Assembly (NCBI RefSeq): GCF_003024805.1
Contig: NZ_PUEC01000008.1
Location: 37,245 to 101,244 of the forward strand
Source of the DNA: Duncaniella muris
Lineage (GTDB): Bacteria; Bacteroidota; Bacteroidia; Bacteroidales; Muribaculaceae
Length of the DNA stretch: 64,000 nucleotides
Reading direction: 5' to 3'
Every line of letters begins with the position of its first letter. Positions within the stretch are counted from its first letter, which is position 1. The position numbers and the translations under genes are program-made. The notes below the pieces were generated by a model. The model was given only the letters and a program-made list of their open reading frames with translations. It had not been told where the DNA came from and did no database searches. Of the stretch, positions 16,550 through 23,485 are shown in pieces.

Positions 16550-16606
16550 GCAGCTTTATAATCGGAGCGTTACGTCAGGATTGATCGCCTTGACAAGATC
16601 GATACA

Positions 16607-16624
16607 ACGACTTTTAAGAGTCGT
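16607..16624 (+). terminator. Weak terminator after queE
   Basis: ACGACT/AGTCGT stem (16607-16612 with 16619-16624) with a 6-base loop, followed by GTTTACTTTTG. The stem is short, so this is a modest call. Confidence 0.45.
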
Positions 16625-16801
16625 GTTTACTTTTGATTTATGTTAAGATTTAGAGAATATTTTCGAGTCAATTTTTAGATTTTGTGAAAGAGTTATGGGG
16701 TTCCATAATGACTGAACTAAAGCTTAAAATTGGTCGAAAAAAGCTATAAAGATTTCATAAAGTTAAATCTAAGAATTCAAAATATTTTAATTATTAGCAT
16801 T
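16625..16801. other. AT-rich intergenic DNA before the repeat cluster
   Basis: No gene seen. A TACTTTTG box (16628-16635) resembles a promoter -7 element but has no TTG at 20 bp and no gene or clear RNA downstream before the repeats. Confidence 0.4.
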
Positions 16802-16932
16802 CCATCCGGGGCGGTAAATCGGTGTCCTCGTCCGGACACCACATGCTGGAGGGGATCGCAAACCCGTGACACCTGCGCGCTGTGCGCTGCGGTGTCACGG
16901 GCTACGAGTAAACCGATGTCCTGACGGACATC
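16802..16932 (-). repeat. Two-hairpin intergenic element, copy 5 (reverse)
   Basis: On the minus strand: short hairpin GATGTCC-gtca-GGACATC (16915-16932), linker GGTTTACTCGTAG, long hairpin (16891-16901 with 16863-16873, CCCGTGACACC/GGTGTCACGGG), spacer of about 23 bases, second short hairpin (16822-16839), tail CGATTTACCG. The outer pair of the first short stem has changed from G-C to A-T on both sides compared with other copies, a compensatory change. Confidence 0.82.
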
Positions 16933-17010
16933 ACCATCCGGTCTCAGCACGCGCAGCGTGACCTGGACAGATCCAAAGGCAGCGCCAAACCCGGCAGGCA
17001 GGGTCCGGAT

Positions 17011-17098
17011 GGTCACACAAGCAACGGAGGACGGCGGCAAGGCGGGGGACGGACGGTCACACAGGCAACGGAGGACGGCGGCAAGGCGGGGGACGGAC
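17011..17098. repeat. 44-bp tandem duplication between two elements
   Basis: Two copies at 17011-17054 and 17055-17098 differ at one base; both start GGTCACACA and contain GCAACGGAGGACGG. A decayed partial copy lies near 17276-17303. It sits between inverted element copies 5 and 6. Confidence 0.8.
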
Positions 17099-17114
17099 GG
17101 GCAGCGGGCAGCGG

Positions 17115-17239
17115 GTGTCCGCCAGGACACCGGTTTACTCGTAGCCCCCGACACCGCAGCGCTTTGCGCACAGGTGTCGGGGGGATACATTCAAACAAAT
17201 GTGGTGTCCGGCAGGACACCGATTTACCGTTCCGAATGG
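17115..17239 (+). repeat. Two-hairpin intergenic element, copy 6 (forward)
   Basis: Short hairpin GTGTCC-gcca-GGACAC (17115-17130), linker GGTTTACTCGTAG, long hairpin CCCCCGACACC (17145-17155) with GGTGTCGGGGG (17173-17183) and inner GCGC-ttt-GCGC, spacer of about 20 bases, second short hairpin (17204-17219), tail CGATTTACCGTTCCG. It makes an inverted pair with copy 5. No gene is supported between 16550 and 17400. Confidence 0.82.
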
Positions 17240-17400
17240 ACCCGCAGATGACGGGTGCCCGCAAGACGAGGCCCGGATGGTCCAGCAAGCAACGGGGGAC
17301 TATGTTTTTTGCCCTCTCCCGCATTATCGCACTAAAACGGGGACGGTGGTGATTATCTTTGCAGTAATAATACAAACGAAAAGTCAAAATTTACTGCGCT

Positions 17401-17880
17401 ATGAAAAAACATACACGAAAGCCACTCTGTCCGGTATCAAAAAACTTCTATTCCACTATCACAGACCGCGTAAGAGACTCTCTGAGGAGTGTAGGCCGTG
17501 AGGATGCCGCGGAGGCGACTATGGGCTGCATTGACCGTTATATGGCTGACGGCACTCTGCCTCCGGGCGGCTCAGACGCCGCTACGATTCTGGTTTTCAA
17601 CCTGCTACGCATAGAGATTGATAAGGCTCTCCAGCGTTCACGCCGTGCACGTCAGCGCGCCGCCGAAAGAGTGGCCGATGCCGCCCGAAAACACCGTGAG
17701 CCCGCAGCCGTTGCGGCAGTGTCTGCCCCCGCAGCAGCCGAACAGGATGTTGACTCCGATGATGCCGAGGACGAAGAACCGGAGCCGTTCAGACCGCGAA
17801 ACCGCCGCGAACGCCGCCTTTACGAGCAGGAGGTGCGCCGTGCGGCAAACAGGCTGCGCCGCCGTCTGGCCCGACAGTAA
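17401..17880 (+). CDS. Uncharacterised basic, helical protein
   Basis: A 159-residue protein not assigned to a family. The N-terminal half (about 15-85) looks like a helical domain rich in Asp, Arg and Leu; it is followed by an Arg/Ala helix (RRARQRAAERVADAARK), an Ala/Pro then Asp/Glu-rich linker (about 100-128), and a strongly basic C-terminal helix (RNRRERRLYEQEVRRAANRL). This charge pattern suggests nucleic-acid or ribosome contact, but that is inference. Start at the ATG beginning MKKHTRK; no signal peptide. It stands alone between the repeat cluster and the 5'-nucleotidase gene. Codon use looks like that of its neighbours, which supports a real gene. Confidence 0.65.
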   Translation: MKKHTRKPLCPVSKNFYSTITDRVRDSLRSVGREDAAEATMGCIDRYMADGTLPPGGSDAATILVFNLLRIEIDKALQRSRRARQRAAERVADAARKHREPAAVAAVSAPAAAEQDVDSDDAEDEEPEPFRPRNRRERRLYEQEVRRAANRLRRRLARQ

Positions 17881-17929
17881 GCACCCCAACGGAGCGCCCC
17901 GAAGTCTTTCGCCGGCCATGATGATTTTT

Positions 17930-17953
17930 AGAGCTCGTTTAAAAACAACCTCT
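17930..17953. repeat. Short palindromic intergenic repeat (AGAGG...CCTCT), copy 3
   Basis: AGAGCT-c-GTTTAAAAAC-a-ACCTCT: nearly identical to 6094-6116, with one mismatch in the outer stem. It precedes a promoter-like box for the 5'-nucleotidase, as copy 1 precedes the muramidase promoter. Confidence 0.65.
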
Positions 17954-17979
17954 TGCCTCCGGTATTCAAGGATTTTTGC

Positions 17980-17987
17980 TAATTTTG
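17980..17987 (+). promoter_or_regulatory. -7 box for the 5'-nucleotidase gene
   Basis: TAATTTTG matches TAnnTTTG; a TTG at 17953-17955 is 24 bp upstream, a little far. The start codon is 80 bp downstream. Confidence 0.5.
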
Positions 17988-18066
17988 CCGATGCGTTTTG
18001 CGGGAGTGAGAAACTTTTGCGAAGTGCCGTTTGTAATGTAATTTAGATATTATATCAATATAGCAT

Positions 18067-19599
18067 ATGAAACTCAACAGATTACTGATAGCGTGTGCTT
18101 TAGCGGCCCTCTTCGGCGTGAGCAGCTGCACGAAGAAAGACGATTCGGCCAACCGGCTTGTGATTCTCCACACAAACGACACCCACTCGGCCATCGACCC
18201 CGACCGCCACAACCTCGGTGGCGCGGCCCGGCGCAGTGTGCTGATTGACAGCGTAAGAGGTGCCAATGATAACGTGATGCTGATTGATGCCGGCGATGCA
18301 GTGCAGGGCTCGCTCTACTACACCCTCTTCGGCGGAGAAGTGGAGCGCAAGGTCATGAACGCTATGGGCTATGACATACAGATTCTCGGCAACCACGAGT
18401 TTGACAAAGGCATGGAGCAGCTCGCCAAGGAGTGGAAACAGCTCAACGCCGTGCGCCTCAGCACCAACTATGACTTCAGCGGATCGACGCTCGAAGGCCT
18501 TTTTGTACCCTCGATGATGAAAAAGATCGGCGACAAGACCGTGGGCTTCATCGGCATCAATCTTGATCCGGCTGGAATTGTGACCGAGTCGAACTACGCC
18601 GGTGTCAAATACATCGACGGCATAAAGGCTGCCAACGAAGAGGCTGCCCGGCTCAAGAAAGACGGCGCCGACATGGTGATTGCCGTGACCCATATCGGCT
18701 ATGACAACGAGCCCGGCTACAGCGACCTTGACATAGCCAGAAATTCACGCGACATCGACGTGGTCATCGGCGGTCACTCCCACACGGTGATTGACCCGGC
18801 CGACAAGCGCGCCGGAGTGCCCGCCTGGAGAGTGGCAAATGCCGACGGTGACACTATCAGTGTGCTGCAGACCGGATCAAGCGGTGTGAACCTCGGCGAG
18901 ATCGACATTGACCTTGACACCAAGGAGGTCAGCGCCAAGCTGATCTCCGTTGACAGCCGTCTGGACAGCCGCGTTGGCTCGAAGATCGAATCAATCGTGG
19001 CCCCATACCGCGCCAAAGTCGACTCGATGCGCTCGCAGGTGATAGGCAACTCGCCTTTCGAGTTCGAACGCAAGTCGACAGAGATGCTCAATCTGCTGAG
19101 CGATTTCGTCAAGATCCGCGGAGAGGAAATCTGCGGAAAGCCTGTCGACCTGGCCATCATGAACAAGGGCGGTATCCGCAACTCACTTGCCGCCGGCCCC
19201 ATCACCCAGGGCGAGATCATTGACATCGCTCCGTTTGACAACTCTATAGTAGTCATCGAGATCAAGGGCCAGGACCTGATAGACAACTTCGGCATCATGG
19301 CCGCGCAGGACGGCAACGGAGTGAGCGGCAATGTCAAGGCGGTCTATGATCCCTCGACCAAGGCTGTCAACAGCGTGACCATCGACGGCAAGCCTATTGA
19401 CCCGAAACGCAGCTACCGCCTTGCCACGATCGACTATCTCGCCGCAGGCAATGACTATATGGAGCCTCTGAAAAAGGGCGTGACTCTCGCCAAGAGCAAT
19501 GAAGTGCTCTATAAGATACTCATCGACTACATTTCGGCCGGGAAACTCGACAAACTGCTGTCGGCTCCTGACAAAAAGGCCCGCATGACAAGCTTCTAA
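18067..19599 (+). CDS. 5'-nucleotidase / UshA-like metallophosphoesterase lipoprotein
   Basis: A 510-residue lipoprotein (lipobox VSSC, Cys21) with both UshA domains in one chain. The metallophosphatase domain (about 30-290) shows the metal-binding blocks HTNDTH, DAGDAVQG, GNHEFDKG and GGHSHT. The C-terminal substrate-binding domain (about 320-500) has MNKGGIRNSL, PFDNSIVVIEIKG and AGNDYM. It hydrolyses nucleotides, UDP-sugars or cyclic nucleotides in the periplasm or at the surface. In many Bacteroidales the two halves are encoded by separate genes; here they are fused. The DMT gene follows after 6 bp. Confidence 0.92.
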   Translation: MKLNRLLIACALAALFGVSSCTKKDDSANRLVILHTNDTHSAIDPDRHNLGGAARRSVLIDSVRGANDNVMLIDAGDAVQGSLYYTLFGGEVERKVMNAMGYDIQILGNHEFDKGMEQLAKEWKQLNAVRLSTNYDFSGSTLEGLFVPSMMKKIGDKTVGFIGINLDPAGIVTESNYAGVKYIDGIKAANEEAARLKKDGADMVIAVTHIGYDNEPGYSDLDIARNSRDIDVVIGGHSHTVIDPADKRAGVPAWRVANADGDTISVLQTGSSGVNLGEIDIDLDTKEVSAKLISVDSRLDSRVGSKIESIVAPYRAKVDSMRSQVIGNSPFEFERKSTEMLNLLSDFVKIRGEEICGKPVDLAIMNKGGIRNSLAAGPITQGEIIDIAPFDNSIVVIEIKGQDLIDNFGIMAAQDGNGVSGNVKAVYDPSTKAVNSVTIDGKPIDPKRSYRLATIDYLAAGNDYMEPLKKGVTLAKSNEVLYKILIDYISAGKLDKLLSAPDKKARMTSF

Positions 19600-19605
19600 G
19601 AGACA

Positions 19606-19980
19606 ATGAACGGATGGCTTACATTGGGCTTGCTTGTCATAAGCAACATTTTCATGACTTTCGCTTGGTACGGACAGCTGAAACTGTCGGAAATGAAGGT
19701 CATAACCTCGCAGACCCCGCTGATGCTGGTGATACTGCTCTCATGGGGCATCGCTCTGTTTGAATATTTTTTCATGGTTCCGGCAAACCGCTACGGTTTC
19801 TCCGGCAACGGCGGCCAGTTTTCGCTGCTGCAGCTGAAGGTCATGCAGGAGGTGATCTCACTGGTGGTGTTCTCGATTTTCACCATAGTGTTTTTCAAGG
19901 GCGAGGCGCTCCACTGGAATCACTTTCTGGCATTCTGCCTGCTGATAGCAGCCGTCTATCTGGTATTTATGGACAGCTGA
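19606..19980 (+). CDS. DMT family protein (DUF486), small membrane protein
   Basis: A 124-residue integral membrane protein with four predicted hydrophobic helices (about 4-22, 38-58, 76-100, 105-123). Blocks SNIFMTFAWYGQLK and FFMVPANRYGFSGNGGQFSLLQLKVMQE, quoted here only in part (VPANRYG), are typical of the DUF486 group of the drug/metabolite transporter superfamily. Substrate unknown. It starts 6 bp after the 5'-nucleotidase, so it is cotranscribed, which might hint at nucleoside or phosphate handling, but this is only context. It converges on the U32 gene 13 bp away. Confidence 0.88.
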   Translation: MNGWLTLGLLVISNIFMTFAWYGQLKLSEMKVITSQTPLMLVILLSWGIALFEYFFMVPANRYGFSGNGGQFSLLQLKVMQEVISLVVFSIFTIVFFKGEALHWNHFLAFCLLIAAVYLVFMDS

Positions 19981-19993
19981 AAAAGAGCCGCTC

Positions 19994-21847
19994 TTACTCT
20001 CCTACGTGATAAAGATTCATCCGGCAAGCCTGACAGTCGAAGTCGGCCCGGAGTCTTACAGGTCCGCTGATCAAGGTCAGCGGACCTTTCCATTCCTTGC
20101 CGGAGGGTTCGCGGAGACACTTTCCGAGCTCGCGCCGCAGGCAATAGCGGGTGGTCATCACCGGAGCCTGCGAGTTGTCTCCGCCGGTTTCCACGGCAGA
20201 GCCTATGGCCGATGCTCCGTGATCGCTGTAGAACTCGCGGGCAAGGCGGTTGGCCACGTTGTCATGGACCGTAAGCACAGAGCCTTGGGGAAGCCCTGCA
20301 TCAGGCTTCTCAGGGAGCCGGTAGGAATAGGAATAGGTCATGCGTGAGGCGCGCTCCAGAGCCTCCACGCAGTCGCGGCGAAGCGAGGCAAGGGCTGAGG
20401 CAGGTATGAAATAATCGCCTGCAAGGTCTACTATACGGCCTGCACGATAGACGGTGGCGCCGAGCTTGTCGAGAATCTTGCGGCGCGGGGCGGCCTGCGG
20501 GGTGACGGCGGTCTGCAGGGGTGAGTCGAGTGTGGCCACTACCGAGGCCGAGACTCCGCGCTCGTCAGTCATCTCAAGCATCAGGCGGTCGGGCAGGCGG
20601 AGGTGGAGCGACATGTCGACCGCCAGCGTCCGGCGCGTCTTGGCCGCGGTGATCTGATCGTCGAAATTCTTGTCGCGGTTGCGGTAGAGCGCAGTGCCAG
20701 CCGGAATGGTCTGGGGCGAGGCCGGGAAAAGACGGTTGCCATCCGCACGGTTTAGCCTGAAGCCGGTAAAAGCTCCTGCAGGGGTAAAAAATCCGAGACC
20801 GTCACCGTTGGCCAGAGGCGCGTCGAGGCGTGCGGTGATGAATTTTGCATTGCAGGCGGTGACTGTGCCTATCTTCTGGCCGATGGCCTTAGGGCTTGCC
20901 ATTGAGGCCATTCCCTTGGCAGGGGCGCGCCCGGTGAGGAAATAGGGGGTGAATCCGCGGTTGAAACTCTTTTCGAGCGAGGGACTGAAACCGAGGCTGA
21001 CACATCCGGCCGACTGGCGGACATAGCGGCCGCCGCTCTCACTGACCAGGCGGTCGAGAATGCGGCTGTAGGCTCCTACGGTATTCTTGACATAGGCATC
21101 GTCCTTGAGACGGCCTTCGATCTTGAAGGAGGTGACTCCGGCCCCGGCCAGTTCGGGCATTACCGACGAGCGGTTCAGATCGCGCAGCGAAAGCAGATGG
21201 CGCCCGCTGACAAGCTGACGACCGGAGCCGTCGACAAGGTCAAAGGGCAGACGGCAGATCTGGGCACACTCTCCGCGGTTGGCGCTGCGGCCGGTGGTGA
21301 CGAAACTTGCACGGCAGTCGCCGCTGTAGCTGACACAGAGCGCACCGTGGATGAAAGCTTCGAGCGGAGTCTGAGGCACTGCGGCATGAATTTCGGCTAT
21401 CTCTTTCAGAGAGAGCTCGCGGGCAAGCACCAGGCGTGAGAAGCCTGCATCGGCCAGAAAACGGGCCTTGGCGGCATCACGGATGTCGCACTGGGTGCTG
21501 GCATGAAGCTCGATGGGTGGCAGATCCATGCGCAGAAGGCCCATGTCCTGGACTATAAGGGCATCGACACCGGCACGATAGAGCTCACCGACAAGCCTTT
21601 CGACTGATCTGATCTCATCGTCATAGACAATCGTGTTGACGGTGGCATAGATCCGGGCGCCGAACCTATGGGCGAATTCTGCAGCCCGTCCTATCTCGGC
21701 CACGGAATTGGCCGCGGCCCGGCGGGCACCGTGACTCGACGCACCGATGTAGACCGCATCGGCACCTGCCGTGACTGCTGCGATTGCGGTGTCGGCCGTG
21801 CGGGCCGGAGCAAGGAGTTCGAGATGAGTTGCAGTTGATTTGCCCAT
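19994..21847 (-). CDS. U32 family protein, RlhA-like (23S rRNA hydroxylation family)
   Basis: A 617-residue U32 family protein. The N-terminal TIM-barrel-like U32 domain opens LELLAPARTADTAIAAV, and carries four conserved cysteines at about 171, 178, 194 and 198 (HGALCVSYSGDC, ECAQIC) that hold an iron-sulfur cluster in characterised U32 hydroxylases. A DUF3656-type region (about 380-500) follows, as in E. coli RlhA (YdcP), which hydroxylates a cytidine in 23S rRNA. The C-terminus has an additional Cys-containing stretch (CRRELGKCLREP and FDCQACRMNLYH). The older label collagenase-like peptidase is probably wrong for this branch. No promoter was identified. Confidence 0.85.
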   Translation of the reverse strand: MGKSTATHLELLAPARTADTAIAAVTAGADAVYIGASSHGARRAAANSVAEIGRAAEFAHRFGARIYATVNTIVYDDEIRSVERLVGELYRAGVDALIVQDMGLLRMDLPPIELHASTQCDIRDAAKARFLADAGFSRLVLARELSLKEIAEIHAAVPQTPLEAFIHGALCVSYSGDCRASFVTTGRSANRGECAQICRLPFDLVDGSGRQLVSGRHLLSLRDLNRSSVMPELAGAGVTSFKIEGRLKDDAYVKNTVGAYSRILDRLVSESGGRYVRQSAGCVSLGFSPSLEKSFNRGFTPYFLTGRAPAKGMASMASPKAIGQKIGTVTACNAKFITARLDAPLANGDGLGFFTPAGAFTGFRLNRADGNRLFPASPQTIPAGTALYRNRDKNFDDQITAAKTRRTLAVDMSLHLRLPDRLMLEMTDERGVSASVVATLDSPLQTAVTPQAAPRRKILDKLGATVYRAGRIVDLAGDYFIPASALASLRRDCVEALERASRMTYSYSYRLPEKPDAGLPQGSVLTVHDNVANRLAREFYSDHGASAIGSAVETGGDNSQAPVMTTRYCLRRELGKCLREPSGKEWKGPLTLISGPVRLRADFDCQACRMNLYHVGE

Positions 21848-21964
21848 ATGGAGTCCGTTGTGTTAAATAGCGTTAAAACAGAATGTTTATATTAAACCTT
21901 AGCGCCTTTGTCGAGTCAAAAAGACATAAAACGTAATAGAATTAGCTTTTTGATTATAATGATT

Positions 21965-21998
21965 GCTCTGCGTCGGCTCGTGAAGAGTGGCGCAGAGC
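21965..21998 (+). terminator. Hairpin with T-run upstream of the U32 gene
   Basis: GCTCTGCG/CGCAGAGC (21965-21972 with 21991-21998) followed on the plus strand by ACGTTTTTT. No plus-strand gene ends nearby, so this may stop stray plus-strand transcripts or be the inverse arm of minus-strand readthrough control. The rest of 21848-22151 shows no gene. Confidence 0.4.
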
Positions 21999-22053
21999 AC
22001 GTTTTTTACGGTGGCGGCTGACGCAGACGGTCAGACTGTCAGCAAAGCGAAAA

Positions 22054-22087
22054 CCCTCGCGGCGCTTTCTAATAAACGCTGCGAGGG
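22054..22087 (-). terminator. Terminator after the epimerase gene
   Basis: Minus-strand 11-bp stem (22077-22087 with 22054-22064, one G-T pair) with a 12-base loop, followed by TTTTCGC. It lies 65 bp past the epimerase stop and would end the mannan operon transcript. Confidence 0.6.
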
Positions 22088-22151
22088 CTGTGATTATTGC
22101 CGGAGGGTGGCATCATCCACCAATGGAGTTTTCCATCAGCGGAACGGGGTC

Positions 22152-23384
22152 TTATCCCTCTATGAAGCTGTCAAGAGATCTGACGGCTTCGATGCACATG
22201 CGTGAATTGTGGTAGGGACATTTCCAGAATCCGGCCTTGTCATCGGCGGTGTTGACTGAACCGTCGGCCCGGCGCGACCAGTGCCACTCGCCGGCGGGGT
22301 CCACAAGATTGTCGGCTATGTAGCGCCATGACTGCAGGGCGCGGTCGAGCTGCACGGGCTGTCCGTGGAACTGCGCGAGCCAGAGCTGCCCGATGACGTT
22401 TTCAGCCTGCACCCACCAGTGCTTGTCGTTGTCATAGTTTCCGGCGGGATGGCGCTCGTAGACCATTGACCCGTCCACGCAGCGGCCCTGAAGGGCAGCC
22501 TGGGCTATATGGGCCGTGTGGTCGAGGGTCTTGGCGGTCAACTGCGGGTCACCGATGACGTGGGCTGTCTCAAGCAGCAGCCATGAGGCTTCGATGTCAT
22601 GTCCGTAGCTCTCGGCTCCGGGCTGGATGTTCCAGTCATCGTCAAAGAAGAGAGTCAGATGGTGGCTGACGGGATTTTCGATGCGGTTAAGGAAGATCTG
22701 AAGCAGATTGACGGTGGCTTCCTCTACATCGGCCACACGTGTCTCCAACGATGCCGGACATTTTTCTTTCAGCGCGCGGAGCAGGTTGGTGTAGCCTTCA
22801 AGGATGTGGAGATGGGTGTTCATGGTCTTGGAGGCGTTGGCGTCATGGTCGCTCAGGCGCATGTCGGCTATCGGCTGCCAGTCACGGGTGGTGGCCTCGA
22901 TATAGCCGTTTTTCACGCGGTCGCGCGAATGGGTCTCGATGGCGTCGAAAAGCTCTGTGGCGAGGCGTAGCGACTCTTCATCACCGCAGGCGCGATAGTA
23001 TTCCGCGAGACCGTAGATGATGAAGGCGATGGCGTAGAACTGCTTTTTGGTGTCGAGGGGCGATCCGTCGGCGTTGAGACTCCAGAAAGCGCCGCCGAAT
23101 TCGCGGTCAATGAAGCGGTCTGCAATGTAGTTGCGCGCACGGGTGGCCGCCGCGAGATAATCGGGGTTTCCGGTGGCGAGAGCGGCTGCGGAGAATGACC
23201 AGAGGATGCGGGCATTGAGTATGGCGCCCTTGGGAGCGTCGGCGTCGAGATTGTCAGAACCGTCGCGGCGTCCGTAGAAGCCTCCGCGCGGATCGGTCAT
23301 CCGGTCGAGCCAGTAAGGGAGTATGTTGCGGGTCAGGTTGTCAAGCAGTTCCTGACGGAAGACTTTTAGAGTTTCCTGATTCAT
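22152..23384 (-). CDS. AGE-family cellobiose/mannobiose 2-epimerase
   Basis: A 410-residue (alpha/alpha)6-barrel enzyme of the N-acylglucosamine 2-epimerase superfamily. The blocks NTHLHILEGYTNL (near 190), GHDIEASWLL (near 260) and GFWKCPYHNSRMCIEA (near 390) carry the conserved active-site histidines of cellobiose 2-epimerases. It converts beta-1,4-mannobiose to mannosyl-glucose in the cytoplasm, the substrate of the GH130 phosphorylase encoded two genes upstream; it can probably act on cellobiose too. The gene order GH26, GH130, transporter, epimerase is that of the characterised Bacteroides fragilis mannan operon. No signal peptide. Last gene of the unit, followed by a terminator. Confidence 0.92.
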   Translation of the reverse strand: MNQETLKVFRQELLDNLTRNILPYWLDRMTDPRGGFYGRRDGSDNLDADAPKGAILNARILWSFSAAALATGNPDYLAAATRARNYIADRFIDREFGGAFWSLNADGSPLDTKKQFYAIAFIIYGLAEYYRACGDEESLRLATELFDAIETHSRDRVKNGYIEATTRDWQPIADMRLSDHDANASKTMNTHLHILEGYTNLLRALKEKCPASLETRVADVEEATVNLLQIFLNRIENPVSHHLTLFFDDDWNIQPGAESYGHDIEASWLLLETAHVIGDPQLTAKTLDHTAHIAQAALQGRCVDGSMVYERHPAGNYDNDKHWWVQAENVIGQLWLAQFHGQPVQLDRALQSWRYIADNLVDPAGEWHWSRRADGSVNTADDKAGFWKCPYHNSRMCIEAVRSLDSFIEG

Positions 23385-23435
23385 TTCTGAAGAGTTGATA
23401 CGGGGTTCTGTATAAGAGAATGTTCAGAGATTGTT

Positions 23436-23460
23436 AGAGGTCGTTTAAAAACAATCCCTT
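23436..23460. repeat. Short palindromic intergenic repeat (AGAGG...CCTCT), copy 4, decayed right arm
   Basis: AGAGGTCGTTTAAAAACAAT, then CCCTT: left half identical to 6094-6110, right arm partly lost. It lies between the symporter stop and the epimerase start. Confidence 0.55.
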
Positions 23461-23485
23461 AGAGCGACTTCAAAAATCTGCCGTT

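Noticed and set aside
16628..16635. Promoter box TACTTTTG after queE
   Set aside because: There is no TTG at the right distance and no gene or structured RNA before the repeat cluster.
19994..21847. Collagenase/protease role for the U32 protein
   Set aside because: The four-Cys cluster and DUF3656-like region match the RNA-hydroxylating RlhA branch rather than a proven protease.
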